The notes beneath the pieces are model-generated. The model was given only the letters and a program-made list of their open reading frames with translations. It did no database searches and was not told the DNA's origin. Shown here in pieces: positions 10,198 to 21,164 of a DNA stretch of 64,000 bases. The translations under genes were made by a program, and so were the position numbers. Source of the DNA: Madurella fahalii (Eukaryota; Ascomycota; Sordariomycetes; Sordariales); assembly GCA_029876055.1 (NCBI GenBank), contig CM056875.1, forward strand, positions 4,923,001 to 4,987,000, in the 5' to 3' direction. Each line of letters begins with the position of its first letter. Position 1 is the stretch's first letter.

Positions 10198-13096
10198 TCA
10201 CAGCCCAAACCCATCAAGCACAAACCCCCCCTCAGCCGTAGTTGTCACAGGCAACAGCCCGCCCCCAAAGTCCATCGCGCTCCCAACACTAATCAGATCA
10301 TCGCTCGAGCTCAGCCCGTCCTCACTCATGCTCAAGACACTATGCGCCGAAGCCGAGACCGACCCGGACCCGGACCCGAAATCTCCTAGGTTGAACCCCG
10401 TCAGGTCCCACGAGTCAGGCGACCATGATGCCGCCGTAGCCACGGCCGCGGCCGACACGGGCGTGGCTCCACCACCACCATTATTCCCGCCTCCCGTATC
10501 CGCTCCCATCGCGGACAACCCGGGCCCTCCGTACATGGCATCGTACACGTTGATCTGGCCGCCGTCAATCGAGCTGAGGAGGGCTTCCCACTCAGCTGCC
10601 GAGATGCTGGCGCCCTTTTGGAGCTGGGTGTAGAGCTGGGATTGCTGGGGCTGCGACATCGATTGTCCTTGTTGATGCTGCTGCTGCTGCTGCTGGCGAG
10701 GAAGAGAACCGCCACGTGCCTGGGCCGGGGACGACGGCTGCGACTGCGACTGGGCCTGAGGGTGATTCAGGGGTACTTGGTACTCTATGCCTTGTTTGGA
10801 GCGGGCCAACATGGCTGCTTGGGCGGCGTGAACCTGGCTAAGGGATAACCTGTGGTCCCGTTGGGCGAGTGGGATAGCCGGCCGCGGGCTGTCAAAGGAG
10901 CCCCGCGGGCGCGGGTGATATTGATCGGCTCTGTTTTGCTGAGCAAGCTGTGGCATCGTCATCCTGCGCAGCTTCTCCTGTTGCAGGAGGAGATCGGTCT
11001 CGCTCATGCTTGCGCTGGGATGGCGGCCAAGTGTTGTGTGACTCTTGTGCATCGTGGCGGGGGAAGTCCGATGCGTGGGCGGGGCGGCTAGACCGATATC
11101 CGGACTTTGCCTCGGTGGAGTCGGTAATGACTGCGGGGGCGGTTCATCGACGGCGATCAACATTGCTGCGACGCGCTTGAAATCGTACGAGCCGGGGGCC
11201 TTTGCCTTATCCACCATTTTGATCACGGCGTTAACCAGTCTCTCGTTGTCTTTCAACACCTTGCTCTCCTGCTTGAGACCCATCGTCTGATAGAGCAGGG
11301 CCATGCCGCAGAGAATAAGTGTGTCCGACTTGTTCAGGCAGAACGAGAAGGACATGTTCCGTTCTTCAAGCAGCTGAATAATCTGGATGATGTGCTTGCT
11401 CGACTCGCCCACCGAGAGAAGCGCAGGAGCCGCTTTGGGCCCCAAACCCGACGTCACGGCGGGGCGGTAAATAAGAGTACGAGTGTAGTAGTATGCAAGA
11501 GCCTGGGGGGCTGGTTAGTCGTGTGGAGTCCGCCATCGGTGTGGCCCACTTACCAGGATGGGTGACCTGCTGCCCGTCACATCGGTCGATGGCTTGTCTT
11601 GCTTGAAGGTGAGCTTGAGATGTTGAGGCAGCTTCTCATACCAGTCGTCCAGCTCGGCCGCGAGCGCCGACATGAGCTGGAGTGAGAGTTCGTGCGAGGC
11701 TGCGGACGGATAGATCTTCTCTAGGACCGTGCCAAGGATTCGGGAACATCGGAAAAGCGCCAAGGCGCTCGAAAGTCGAGTAGCCTCGCCCGGAAGGCTA
11801 GGTTGAAAGCCCTTCTCTGTAACATACTCATCATCTGTGTCGGAAGGAAACTCGGCATGCACGTCTTCCTCCTTGAGAAGTTTGGGCAATCCGAGCATGC
11901 CGGCGGAGAAGCTGTGAATGATGAGCGACGGACGGCTCGAGGCGGGGGTGGGTCCACATACCAATCAAGTGCGTACAGCGTCCAAAAGACCTTCTTTCGC
12001 GTCTCAATGGTAAGCACGCCAAACGAAAACCTCTTCTGGCTTTGGTGCAGTCCAAGCCGGTGCGACAATCCGACGGCAATGCCCTTGTAATGCTGTAGCC
12101 GCTTGTAATCGGCCCTGATGGTGCAATAGATCAACGCGAGTAGTAGACACTGCAGAGTCATCATGGTGTTGTCCATCAGGACCGCCTCTAGGGATCGTTG
12201 CCACTGCTGTTCGCAGGCGGCAATCTGATCAAGGTCTAGCTGCTCGCTAGATAGAGCGGCGATGCTGTAGACAAGGTAGAGCTGCGCCAGTTTGTGGTTG
12301 TTCTTGACTTTCTCGGGGTCTGCGACGAATTCCTCATACACGCGAAGAAAAGTTGGTTTGTGAAGAACAGGGAAGAGCGGGGCCCATTCTTGGAAATACA
12401 CATTGACGCATCGATCAGAGAACAAGCGGGGAGGTATCCTCATGGTCTGCGCGGGCGGCTTTGCCGTCAAGGGATAGCACCCCTGAATGTGGAGGAAGGC
12501 CTCCGGGTTGAACTCGGAGCACGACTTGCCATTCTCCTGGATCTTGCGTTTAAAGGACTCTGGCAATAACACATTAGCAGCGTCGACCGAGGCGGGCAGA
12601 GAAGGGGACAAAACAAACCGATGAAGGCACGGCCGCTCGAAGCGCCCATAAAGTAAGAATCCGAATTTTCCACACCGAGTAGCAGCGGCGAAGCCTGAAC
12701 CCTGAAGGTGTCCTCCTTTGACGGCGCAACCTCCTTCTTTTCGGCCGCTGGCGAGCTGTGACACGGCTCGGTAGGCGACCGACGGTTGTTGTGCATCCTC
12801 GAGAGCATGTCGATCTTTTCGTCCTTTTCGTCCAGCAGATCCTTAAGCTCCCTCACCTCAGCCTCCAACACGCGCACCCGTTCCTCTAATGACTCGGTGT
12901 AGCCTCGTGGGAAGGCACGGCGGCTGAGCTTGTCGCTGGTGCGGCACTCGAACCCAACATTGGCGCACTGCGAGCAGCACGGCCGGATGCCATCGCAGCG
13001 AATCTTTTTGCTGCGACATCGGTCGCAGGCCTGGGCGATGCGGCTCTGTGAGCTGTTGCCCACTTTGATGACCTTCATGGGTAGAATTCCCGGCAT
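10198..13096 (-). CDS. facB: FacB/ACU-15/Cat8-type Zn2Cys6 acetate-utilisation regulator
   Basis: Exons 13096-12619, 12559-11962, 11911-11554 and 11502-10198 give 912 residues; introns are 59, 50 and 51 bases. The DNA-binding domain starts near residue 20: QACDRCRSKKIRCDGIRPCC, then SQCANVGFEC, all six zinc cysteines present. The linker KLSRRAFPRGYTESLEERV and a leucine-zipper-like helix follow, as in FacB (A. nidulans) and ACU-15 (N. crassa). The central fungal transcription-factor domain includes NVYFQEWAPLFPVLHKPTFL and LGLHQSQKRFSFGVLTIETR. The C-terminal third is Gln/Pro/Ser/Gly-rich (a poly-Gln stretch is present), typical of an activation region. Orthologues activate acetyl-CoA synthetase, glyoxylate-cycle and gluconeogenic genes on acetate. 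Translation could also start at the in-frame ATG at 13078. The W-to-C change at the second splice (LDC) matches my recollection of family members but is unverified. Confidence 0.93.
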
Positions 13097-15598
13097 TTTG
13101 GCGTAGTTTTGGTTTCGCCCCTTTCCCTCACGTTCGTCGCATTCGCACGAATATGACGGGTCGTCTGAATGCTGCTAGACCAGGCCACACAAGGGGGGGA
13201 GGGGTTGTTTTTAGATGGTGGCGTCTGGTCGCGGCCAACTGCCGGGTGTGGCGCGTGTCGTCGAGATCGGAGAGCACCAGCCTCACCGGTGCTCAAACCC
13301 CTTGGACAGTCGTAGCGCAGGCGTCTACCATGAACTGGCAAGGATGGGATTTGGTAGCAATTGTCGGTTTTGCGACAGGCAGAAAAGCGAGAATGTGGAC
13401 GGTGCAACAGTGCAACAGTGCAAAGACAGGCGGGGCCGGAGGACTTTAAAGGTGTGTGTGAGCGATAAGCCAGGGAGTGAGGGAAAAAAAAAGACGAAGG
13501 TGACAGGCCAGACAGGTGGCTCCCCAGTTCAACTCCCCGGCCCCACGCAACGACTCGCAGCGAACCTGCGGAGGGAATTTAGAAACGGTCGGTCAGCACC
13601 GGCAGCAGGGCAGCAGGGCCAGCATGTTGCGCCGTCGAGGACGACAGGGTTCCTGGCTATTGGGGAGAAAGAGTGGCACGATTGGTGGGATTGGGTCGGC
13701 CAACCTTGCCTAGTATAGAATTTCCCCAATGGGCGGCGGGGAGGGGAAATCTGGGGGAGAGCAGGGGTTTTGCGTTAGCAGCGCTCCATCATCCTTCTGG
13801 TTCCGTCGCAAACTCCTTAGGTGGGAATTCAATATGACTCTCTTCTCTCGGCCATCGCTGTCCCTTGCTTCCCTTAGCGCAATTGCTTTCTTCACCACTC
13901 CCGCCCCCATACATACTACAGTGCATAGAGCGGACCAAGAGTCTGCGGGTGCCGCCTCTCTGCCGCGCAGGTTCGACATTCCCCCACATTCCAGAACGGC
14001 ACCACCCCGGACGCTATCTTGACCTAAACCGGCGGGCACAGGACAGAATTGACTGCCATCGCATCATAGTGTAGAGATGATCTGAATGCAGACCGGTCAG
14101 TTCATGGTACTCTTGCCGTCAGCCCAGAACTCTAGAAGCCCTGCATCACGGGGCCATTGGCGACGGCACGGGCAGGCAGGTGGCGGACCAAGACTTTGGT
14201 TGTAACTCTCGCATCCTCTTAGCTGGCGGGAACGAGATGCGGTTTCTGGCACACATTGACGATCGCGACGTCTGGCATCCAGGTTCAAAAGTGGGACGAT
14301 GTTACTTGGTTACTTGGCGTGCGTACTGCCTTTTCTTCGTGATGCTGGGCGCTGCAGAATTACGCAGGAAAAGTGGCCATTTCCCGAAGTCAACAGCCGA
14401 CGCGACAATACAATACGTCCGACCAGAGCTGTGTAACCCCCTCGTAACGCCGAAGACCTGAGGATATCTCTCCCTCACCGACTTCGTCACCGGATTGATC
14501 CATGGTTAAGAGGCCGATGGTCAGCCAACGCTCCTTTCTGCCTGGTGCCGGTGTATTAATATCGACGACCAATATGCCTTTAGAATATGGCCCTCCGTGC
14601 TTCAGATTAGACGGCCACCTCACCCGATAGCCTTTCTCGACGCCCGCCTGGTGCGGCGAGTTCGCCAGCGCGGAACATGCCTCGTCCTCGACCTGCGATC
14701 CGTCCCTATGGGCAAAGCATGCGGAAGTCTTATGATGAAACCGACGCCATAGAAGCTATTCCATTGGTTCGTGGTCAAGTCTTTGTCAGACCCCCCCAGC
14801 CTTCCAAACAATATTTTAACCCTATTCGGGAACAACACCGGAGATCCCGGTCGAGCACGTTTTATTAGTGCCGATATTTCTGCGCTAAACCGAGCAAGTC
14901 GAACAACTTCGTGTGGTTCCCATGTCATCCATAACCCGAACAGTTGGCGCGCCGCCTTGTGTCTTGCCTCTGCCTTTGCCTTTCATGGCGAAAATAAACG
15001 TCATCCCCGCATCCTAGCAGCTCTAATAATGTATTGCAGGGCCGCATAATTACAGGTCCGGTTCTTCGCGAAGACCCCAAGCTTTCCCCGCAGTCCGGGG
15101 GTGGGCTAGGTAGCCACCCCGTTCAAGATCGACTTTCCGGCAAAAGTCAGCCCACTTCGTCGAGATTGGTCCGCTGGGTTCGGCGGCGGCTGCAAATGCC
15201 TCGTGGCAGTTTGCTCCTAGCCTTGGCACCGGAAAAAGCTCCTTTGGGGGGTATTCTTCAGCATAACTGCAAACTACATTGCAGTACCAGAGCAGACAAC
15301 AGAGACACCGTAAGACTCGGAGATTTTCCAGTCTGACCGCCAGACACAACCTTGTCCGTCGCTGACAATGGTGGGGATGAAATGCCGGGTTCGGCTGGTA
15401 TTGGCGGCGGTATGAATCATTTCATTGTTTCTTTCCTTGCCGGGATAGCGCAGGGGGGGGGGGGGGAGTTCGTTTCGTATCACACGTACTCTCATGAGTC
15501 CATTTCTCAACACTGTAAACATCTTTCGGACGTATGACATGATGTTCAGAAGCAAAACAGTGCAGCCATCATGCTGTACATTATACTTCCAGCAGCCT
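13097..15598. other. Long upstream region of facB-like gene, no gene seen
   Basis: 2.5 kb without a recognisable gene, lying between the facB-like start and the 3' end of the SET-domain gene. The first 700 bases upstream of facB contain a cluster of CreA-type motifs (separate entry). A 14-base G-run sits at 15453-15466. The many open frames here are short and have no family signature. Confidence 0.6.
13430..13756 (-). promoter_or_regulatory. Cluster of SYGGRG (CreA/CRE-1-type) sites upstream of facB
   Basis: Seven matches to the carbon-catabolite repressor consensus SYGGRG, counting both strands, lie 334-660 bases upstream of the start. They are GCGGGG at 13430, CCCCAG at 13522, CCCCGG at 13535, CCCCAC at 13541, GCGGAG at 13568, GCGGGG at 13736 and CTGGGG at 13751. 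Random expectation at even base composition is about one per 256 bases, somewhat more in this GC-rich DNA. facB in Aspergillus is known to be under CreA control, which fits; binding here is inferred. Confidence 0.45.
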
Positions 15599-17222
15599 TC
15601 AGCTAAAATCCTCCTCCTCATTGGGCGCCTTCTTGCCAACTAGATCCGATTCGGCAGCTTCCATCGGTCCGAGATAAGCCACCACGTTTTTGTCCTTCAG
15701 GAGCGAGCTTCTCTGCATGAGACCCTGTCAGTCGCTAAACCAAATCCGTGCTTCCCGCCAACACACGGATCTTCGTGTCTCAACTGCTCGCCCGAGCCTC
15801 CAAGGAAGGTGTTTATGCGGTACGTACCTCTTCCTCCAAAGCTTCGATGGAGCTTTCCAGAATTCTCGCCTCAACGCGGCGTAGGATCGTCGCAGCCTGG
15901 AAACAATCTTCCCTCTGCAAGGAAGAAGCGATACTTTCTGGGGTGCTCGACCGTAGTCGCTCGAGCTGTGTTTGGAAACAGTCTTGCACGACAGTAACTA
16001 CGCGCAGTCTCAGCACCGCAGAAAGGGGGTGAGATTGGATCAGGGCCTCAAAGTCCTTCGTCCGGTCCGTAACATCCTCGCCTTGCCAGAATACACGCAG
16101 CTGCCGGGCCCCGTCGGTCTGCTGCAAAAGGCGGAACTCGAGCCCATCCTCTTCGTTGATGCACATCAAATAGGCGAACTCACTCCGCCAGCGGACGGAC
16201 CCCTTCTCTCGGGCCACGTGGACTTTGGGGGCCTCTCCGAAGGCGACAAGCTTTGCCTTGGCCAGCGGATCGTCTGGGAAAGGGCTCAGCGGCAGGACAA
16301 GGCTGTCAGCCGTGGACTCAGCATCGATGAAGCCGTAGCTGAACAACATTTCCGCGGCAGACTTTGTGTCGCCGTAGCTGATGGTTATTTCTTCACCTTC
16401 TGCGATACTGGTCCCTGGCCTGAGCAGGAGGACTACTTCGTCCCGGGAATTCTCTTCATAATAAGCCGAGGGACGAGCCGAGTGGTTTATCATGTCAACG
16501 CATGGGACCATGGACTCCCCGGACTTGGGCAATTCCAAGCATCGAGACCGATACAAGGCGTCAAGGCGAATCCAGTCTGTAAAGCGGATCAAGCCGCTCT
16601 CCCAGAGCAGCTCATTCCAGCAAGGAATGTCGGACGATTTCTCTCTGATCAACGCAAATTCGGCGTCCAGGGCCGAGATCTTTGCATTGACCGCCGACTC
16701 AAGAGACGTTCCCCGGAGCAGAATCCTCTCATACTCAGTCCAGAGCGTGGGCACGGGAACCGTCTCGGGCAGGAACTGTAGGTATTCTGTCCAGGGGTTT
16801 GAAACTCCCACGGAAGGGTGGCTGGATCGGGAAGCCAAAGCGGCGTGGACAAGGAGGAACAGCAAGATGTCCGCTCGCGCAGACTACGACGCGGTCAGTT
16901 TCAGCGGTCGAGGCATAGCTTGATTTGCCCCGGGGGGGGGGGGAGCTTATACACGGTGGTGACCGACGGCGTCTAAGAGCTGCCTAAAATCCTTGGACTC
17001 TTTGGCATATTCCTCTACGGCAGCGTCATTGAGCACGAGGCCGTGAGGCACCGTGAGCAGGGTTGTGGCATCAGGAGCGCCTTCTGTGGCGTTCAGATTC
17101 TTATGACAGACCACGCCATAACCCTTCCCTTGAATGCTCGCGACCTTGGCTTCGAGAAATGCGACCTCGTTAAGACGCGCCCACGCAGGAAGGCTCTCAA
17201 TTGGGAGCTTCGGCCACGGCAT
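15599..17222 (-). CDS. SET-domain lysine methyltransferase (RKM/SETD3-like)
   Basis: Exons 17222-16953, 16883-15828 and 15712-15599 encode 479 residues; introns are 69 and 115 bases. The first begins with GTATAAG and contains a C-run on the transcript strand. The SET core is split by an insert, as in the Rubisco-LSMT/RKM/SETD3 class: an early GYGVVCHKNL block, then MVPCVDMINHSARP carrying the cofactor-binding NHS. Next comes EGEEITISYGDTKSAAEMLFSYGFID with the catalytic Tyr. A C-terminal helical LSMT-type substrate-binding domain follows. Family members methylate ribosomal proteins, elongation factors or other cytosolic targets, so a non-histone substrate is likely; which one cannot be told. 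The gene diverges from the NACHT gene over a 378-base shared upstream region. Exon 3 supplies only the last 37 residues and is acidic. Confidence 0.87.
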
Positions 17223-17600
17223 CCCGGACGTGTTGTTTTGCTCTGACTATGACCTTTGCTGTTGACATTAAAGGTGAATGTTGCAGCGGGGGCCTAATCC
17301 GAAGGCTGCTTGGAAAGAGCCGGAGCGGCATGAATGGGCGAGTGTGAACTGGGGGTCTAACCGGATCGATGCGCATGGCCTCGCATGCACGACAGAGCAA
17401 GTGGCTGGCTCGACTTTGCCCCGCTTCAGCCACCCCCATTGCAGAACGAGCTGGGAAGCCCCGCCATTCCCTATTGCAGGTGAGGCGAAATGGCCCAACT
17501 TCAGGTACCTTAAGCTCTCGGTCATCCCCTTCTGACGGCGTCAATTCCATGGTGCGCAAGGCACGGCGCGTACGCAAGCGCAGCTCGCGACGCCGGCGAC
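17223..17600. promoter_or_regulatory. Divergent upstream region of SET gene (-) and NACHT gene (+)
   Basis: 378 bases between two start codons pointing away from each other, so both core promoters must lie here or inside the neighbour. No TATA box or repeat stands out. Confidence 0.5.
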
Positions 17601-20469
17601 ATGGATCCACTTAGTATATTATCAATCCTGGCGTCAACTGTCCAGTTCATTGATTTTGGGACGCGGCTCCTTAACGTGATACTTGATTCGCGACGTGGAA
17701 ATTCATCGGCGGCCCGGGCCGAGGTAGACGAGCTCAATGAAGACTCGCGGGCGCTGATGGCCTGTGCCCAGGCTATTGAGATCAAGGCCGAACGTCTAGC
17801 GCGCTTGGATAGACCTCTCACAGCCACCGAAGCGGCCCTTCTGAGGGAATCCCGCCGTTGTGTGGAAGCTGGCCGGGAAATCTCCAGGTCGCTCGAGAAA
17901 CATGCCCAAGATCGGACCAGTGAGTCGATAATGGACAGCATCGGCGCCGCGTTCAGGTTAGCTTGGCACGAAAAGTCCATCAAAAGTAGTAAGGGCAGGC
18001 TGGATGAGGCTAGAGAGAAGTTGATGTTAGCAATGGTTTCCAACCTATGGTAAGGACTTCTCCCTCTGATATAGTTCTCAGAGGAGGGATTCAGGATTAA
18101 CTGACACCTTAGGTAGGGAACGGTCGATGCCGGGCGAGGCACCGGCAACCGAGCCCACGAAACATCAAATTCTTCTAGAGCAGCTGCGCTCTGAGGGGCA
18201 AGCGGAGGTTGATGGCCCCACGGAAGCCCACTCCTTGTTCACCTATCACCAGAGAAAGGCCAGGCGCGGCAAGAGCGCCTCTGTGGACGAAGGCCCCAAC
18301 GCCCATGACCCCGAACATGCAGATGCCCTTCTCAGCAGCCTTCACTTCGCCGCCTTGGATAGCCGACACCAGGCGATCCCCAAAGCATACGACAGCACCT
18401 TCGGGTGGGTATTACAGGAACCTCGTCGATCAGAGGACGCTGATGCTCAGCCCTTGTGGAGCAGCTTTCCAGACTGGCTTAAGAAAGACTCGGAAAACAT
18501 CTATTGGATCACTGGAAAGCCCGGCTCTGGCAAGTCAACTTTGATGAAACACTTGGTAGCCCAGCCCGAAACGCTGTCGTATCTCGAGCAGTGGTCCGGT
18601 CACCGAAAGGTTTTCGTGGCTACATTCTACTCGTGGGATGCTGGGAGCGACCTCCAGAAGTCCCAAGTCGGGCTTCTGCGAACGCTCCTGTACCAAATCG
18701 TCGAGCAGGTCCCGGAAATCGCACCGCGGTTGTTCCCTGGTCGGTGGGCTATGCAGAAGATTTTTGGCTCGGCCTCGCTCCAGCATATTCCGCCATGGAC
18801 CTGGGAGGAACTGTTCCAAAGCGTTGGCGCCTTAACCACACTTACCGGGCGAAAGTTCAACCTCGCCATCTTCGTTGACGGACTCGACGAATTTGCCGGG
18901 GATCATTCAAGGTTGATCGACTTAGTTAGGCAGTTCCACAGTCAACCTGGTGTAAAAGTATGTGTGAGCAGCCGGCCGTGGAATGACTTCCGGGATGCCT
19001 TTGTGTCGTGCCCGCAACTGAAGATGGAGATTCTCACCGAAAACGATTTGAAAACATTCGTACACGGCGTGTCACACGGAAACGTCGCCTTCATGGAGCT
19101 CCATGAGGCTTACCCTACTGAAGCTCAAGATTTGCTTGCCAAGGTCGTGGAGAGGGCGTGCGGCGTTTTCCTCTGGGTCTCGCTCGTCATGAAGGCGTTG
19201 CTCTGCTCGCTTACTGATGGCGCGACTCTCACGCATTTGGAGCATCTAGTGGACAGCTTGCCCGAGGACTTGTCAAAGCTCTACTCGCGTCTTTGGCGGA
19301 GAGTCAAAGACGACTATAAACGCGACGGGTCTCGGCTCCTACTCCTGTTCCGGACCTACACCAACTCCCCGATCCTGGACTTGAAGGCTATGAAAGTGGT
19401 TATGCCGGCAGGGATGGAGGCAGAGATGTTGTGGCTCGCCGACCGCGGCCCGCCCGAACGTCCTCAGCATATGATCCGGGTATTGCGAAGAAAGCTCAAC
19501 AGCTGCACAATGGGGCTGCTTGAGTTGGCGCCCAAATCCAGCCAGGTCAACTATCTACATCGGACGACCAAAGAATGGCTAGACACGTTCTGGCCCGAGA
19601 TGGAATCGGACGCTCCAGCCCAATTCGACCCTCACCTGGGACTGCTTCGTGCCGTCTCACGCATGGCTTCCAATGACCCAAACTCGGCGAGAAACAAATT
19701 CAAGACGCAACCAACATCGTGGCAGTCATATTGCAACATGTGGGGTTGGATGTTGGAAGCCTTTTACCACGCAGGCAAGGTCGTGAGCGACCCGCACGGT
19801 CGCTTAGTCAAGGCACTCGATCGTGTCGAGGGCGTATTCCGAAACATGCGGTTCGTCACAACCGCCATGGTTATCCACCTGTCGCACTGGGCGAGAGTCG
19901 AGAGGGGATCTGCGGATCAGTTCGGCTTTGTCGGCCTGGCGGCTGAGTTTGGCGTCTTCAGGTACGTCCAAGCTAAGATCGACGAGTCGCCGGACTATGT
20001 CTCCATCGAGGGCAACGAAGAGGATCTAATCTCGTGCCTGCTCCTCGGGCCGGGCCGCCGTGGACTGCCCAAACGGGAGTACAAGGCCTTGGGTGACACG
20101 CCGCTTCGGCAGAGGCTCGACTGCATAAAGGAGTTTGTCTTTGACCACATGAGTTTCAACCACGCCGGGCGCTACCAGGTGGCCGGGCTCATTCTCTCTA
20201 TGTGTGAAAGCAAAAAGGGAAAGGTCCCCGCCGCGCTTCGGATCAGGTTGGCACGGCTGGCTGCGAGGGTCGCGGTGCGGAACGAAGAAGGGTGGCCACA
20301 TAAGGATGTCGGTTCAGCTCTTGTTGAGACGGCTGGTGGTGAGATGCCGTACGGCCAGGCGGTTCTCGACTTGTTGGAGAACTACGGCATCGAAGAGAAG
20401 AGAGGTGGCGTCAGGGAGTCTGTTAGGGCGTGGCTACAGTGGAAACTCGAGAATCTGAGCGGGGGGTGA
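17601..20469 (+). CDS. NLR-like STAND protein: fungal N-terminal (HeLo-like/PF17111-type) domain + NACHT
   Basis: Two exons, 17601-18049 and 18117-20469, joined in phase 2 with the acceptor GTAG at 18116, so the junction codon is TGG; 933 residues. The nearer TTAG acceptor at 18112 would give an immediate stop. Residues 1-150 start MDPLSILSILASTVQFIDFG and form an amphipathic helical domain of the kind found at the N terminus of fungal STAND proteins. The NACHT domain follows: P-loop YWITGKPGSGKSTLMKHL near residue 281, Walker B IFVDGLDEFAGD near residue 400, and CVSSRPWNDF. The remaining 450 residues are helical without ankyrin, WD or TPR repeats that I can recognise. The likely role is signalling in non-self recognition or regulated cell death. 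The ligand-sensing repeat common in this class seems absent. Confidence 0.87.
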
Positions 20470-21164
20470 GGTGAAACGGGGTAGGGTAATTGGTGGGCCT
20501 GTGATGGTTGTACTACTCTCTGGTGCAAGTATTTACTGTATCGGGTTGTAGGTAGCGTATGGGAGCCAAATACATTGAGTACATAGCTGATAATCCTGAA
20601 GGATTTGTTTACATTAGTCCCTTCACCCTATGTGGAGCGCTGCCTGCGTGATTATCGAATAATTAGCTTCCAGGTGTCAATTGGTTCGCTGGAATGGCTG
20701 GTAGGGCCGAAGAGCAGCATGTGGCGATGGAACCATGGATTGTATCTGAAGAGGCAATAGTTTTGTCTGATAGTGGTGCAAGGCCTACACTGTCCTTCTT
20801 TATATGCTATTCTGATGATGAAATTTCACTGGTCAGCAGTCCAGATTGGAGATGCATACGGAGGTCAAGGGTCTTGGGGCCGTCAATAGCAGACAGAGTC
20901 CTGGATTCCGAGCGGGCAGAGCAAGGAGAAGTACAGTACGTGAAGTGTGCCTACAAAAGATTACAGTAATATGTTGGGTGGTTAGACAAGGTGGGGGTGG
21001 GTCGCGGGGTCGGTATGGAGGGGTTAAAAATGGTATCCTTGATAGCAAGATAAACATTTCGATAGAACGCCCACATCACCAACCCGACGACGTATCGACA
21101 CCGCGCTCTACGCTATACACATCCCGTTATATACCTCTGCTGTCCTAGCAGGATCGGATTCAGA
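20470..21164. other. Intergenic, no gene seen
   Basis: Spacer between the NACHT gene and the GTPase gene, both on the + strand. It should hold the NACHT 3' UTR and the GTPase promoter; no repeat or gene seen. Confidence 0.55.
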
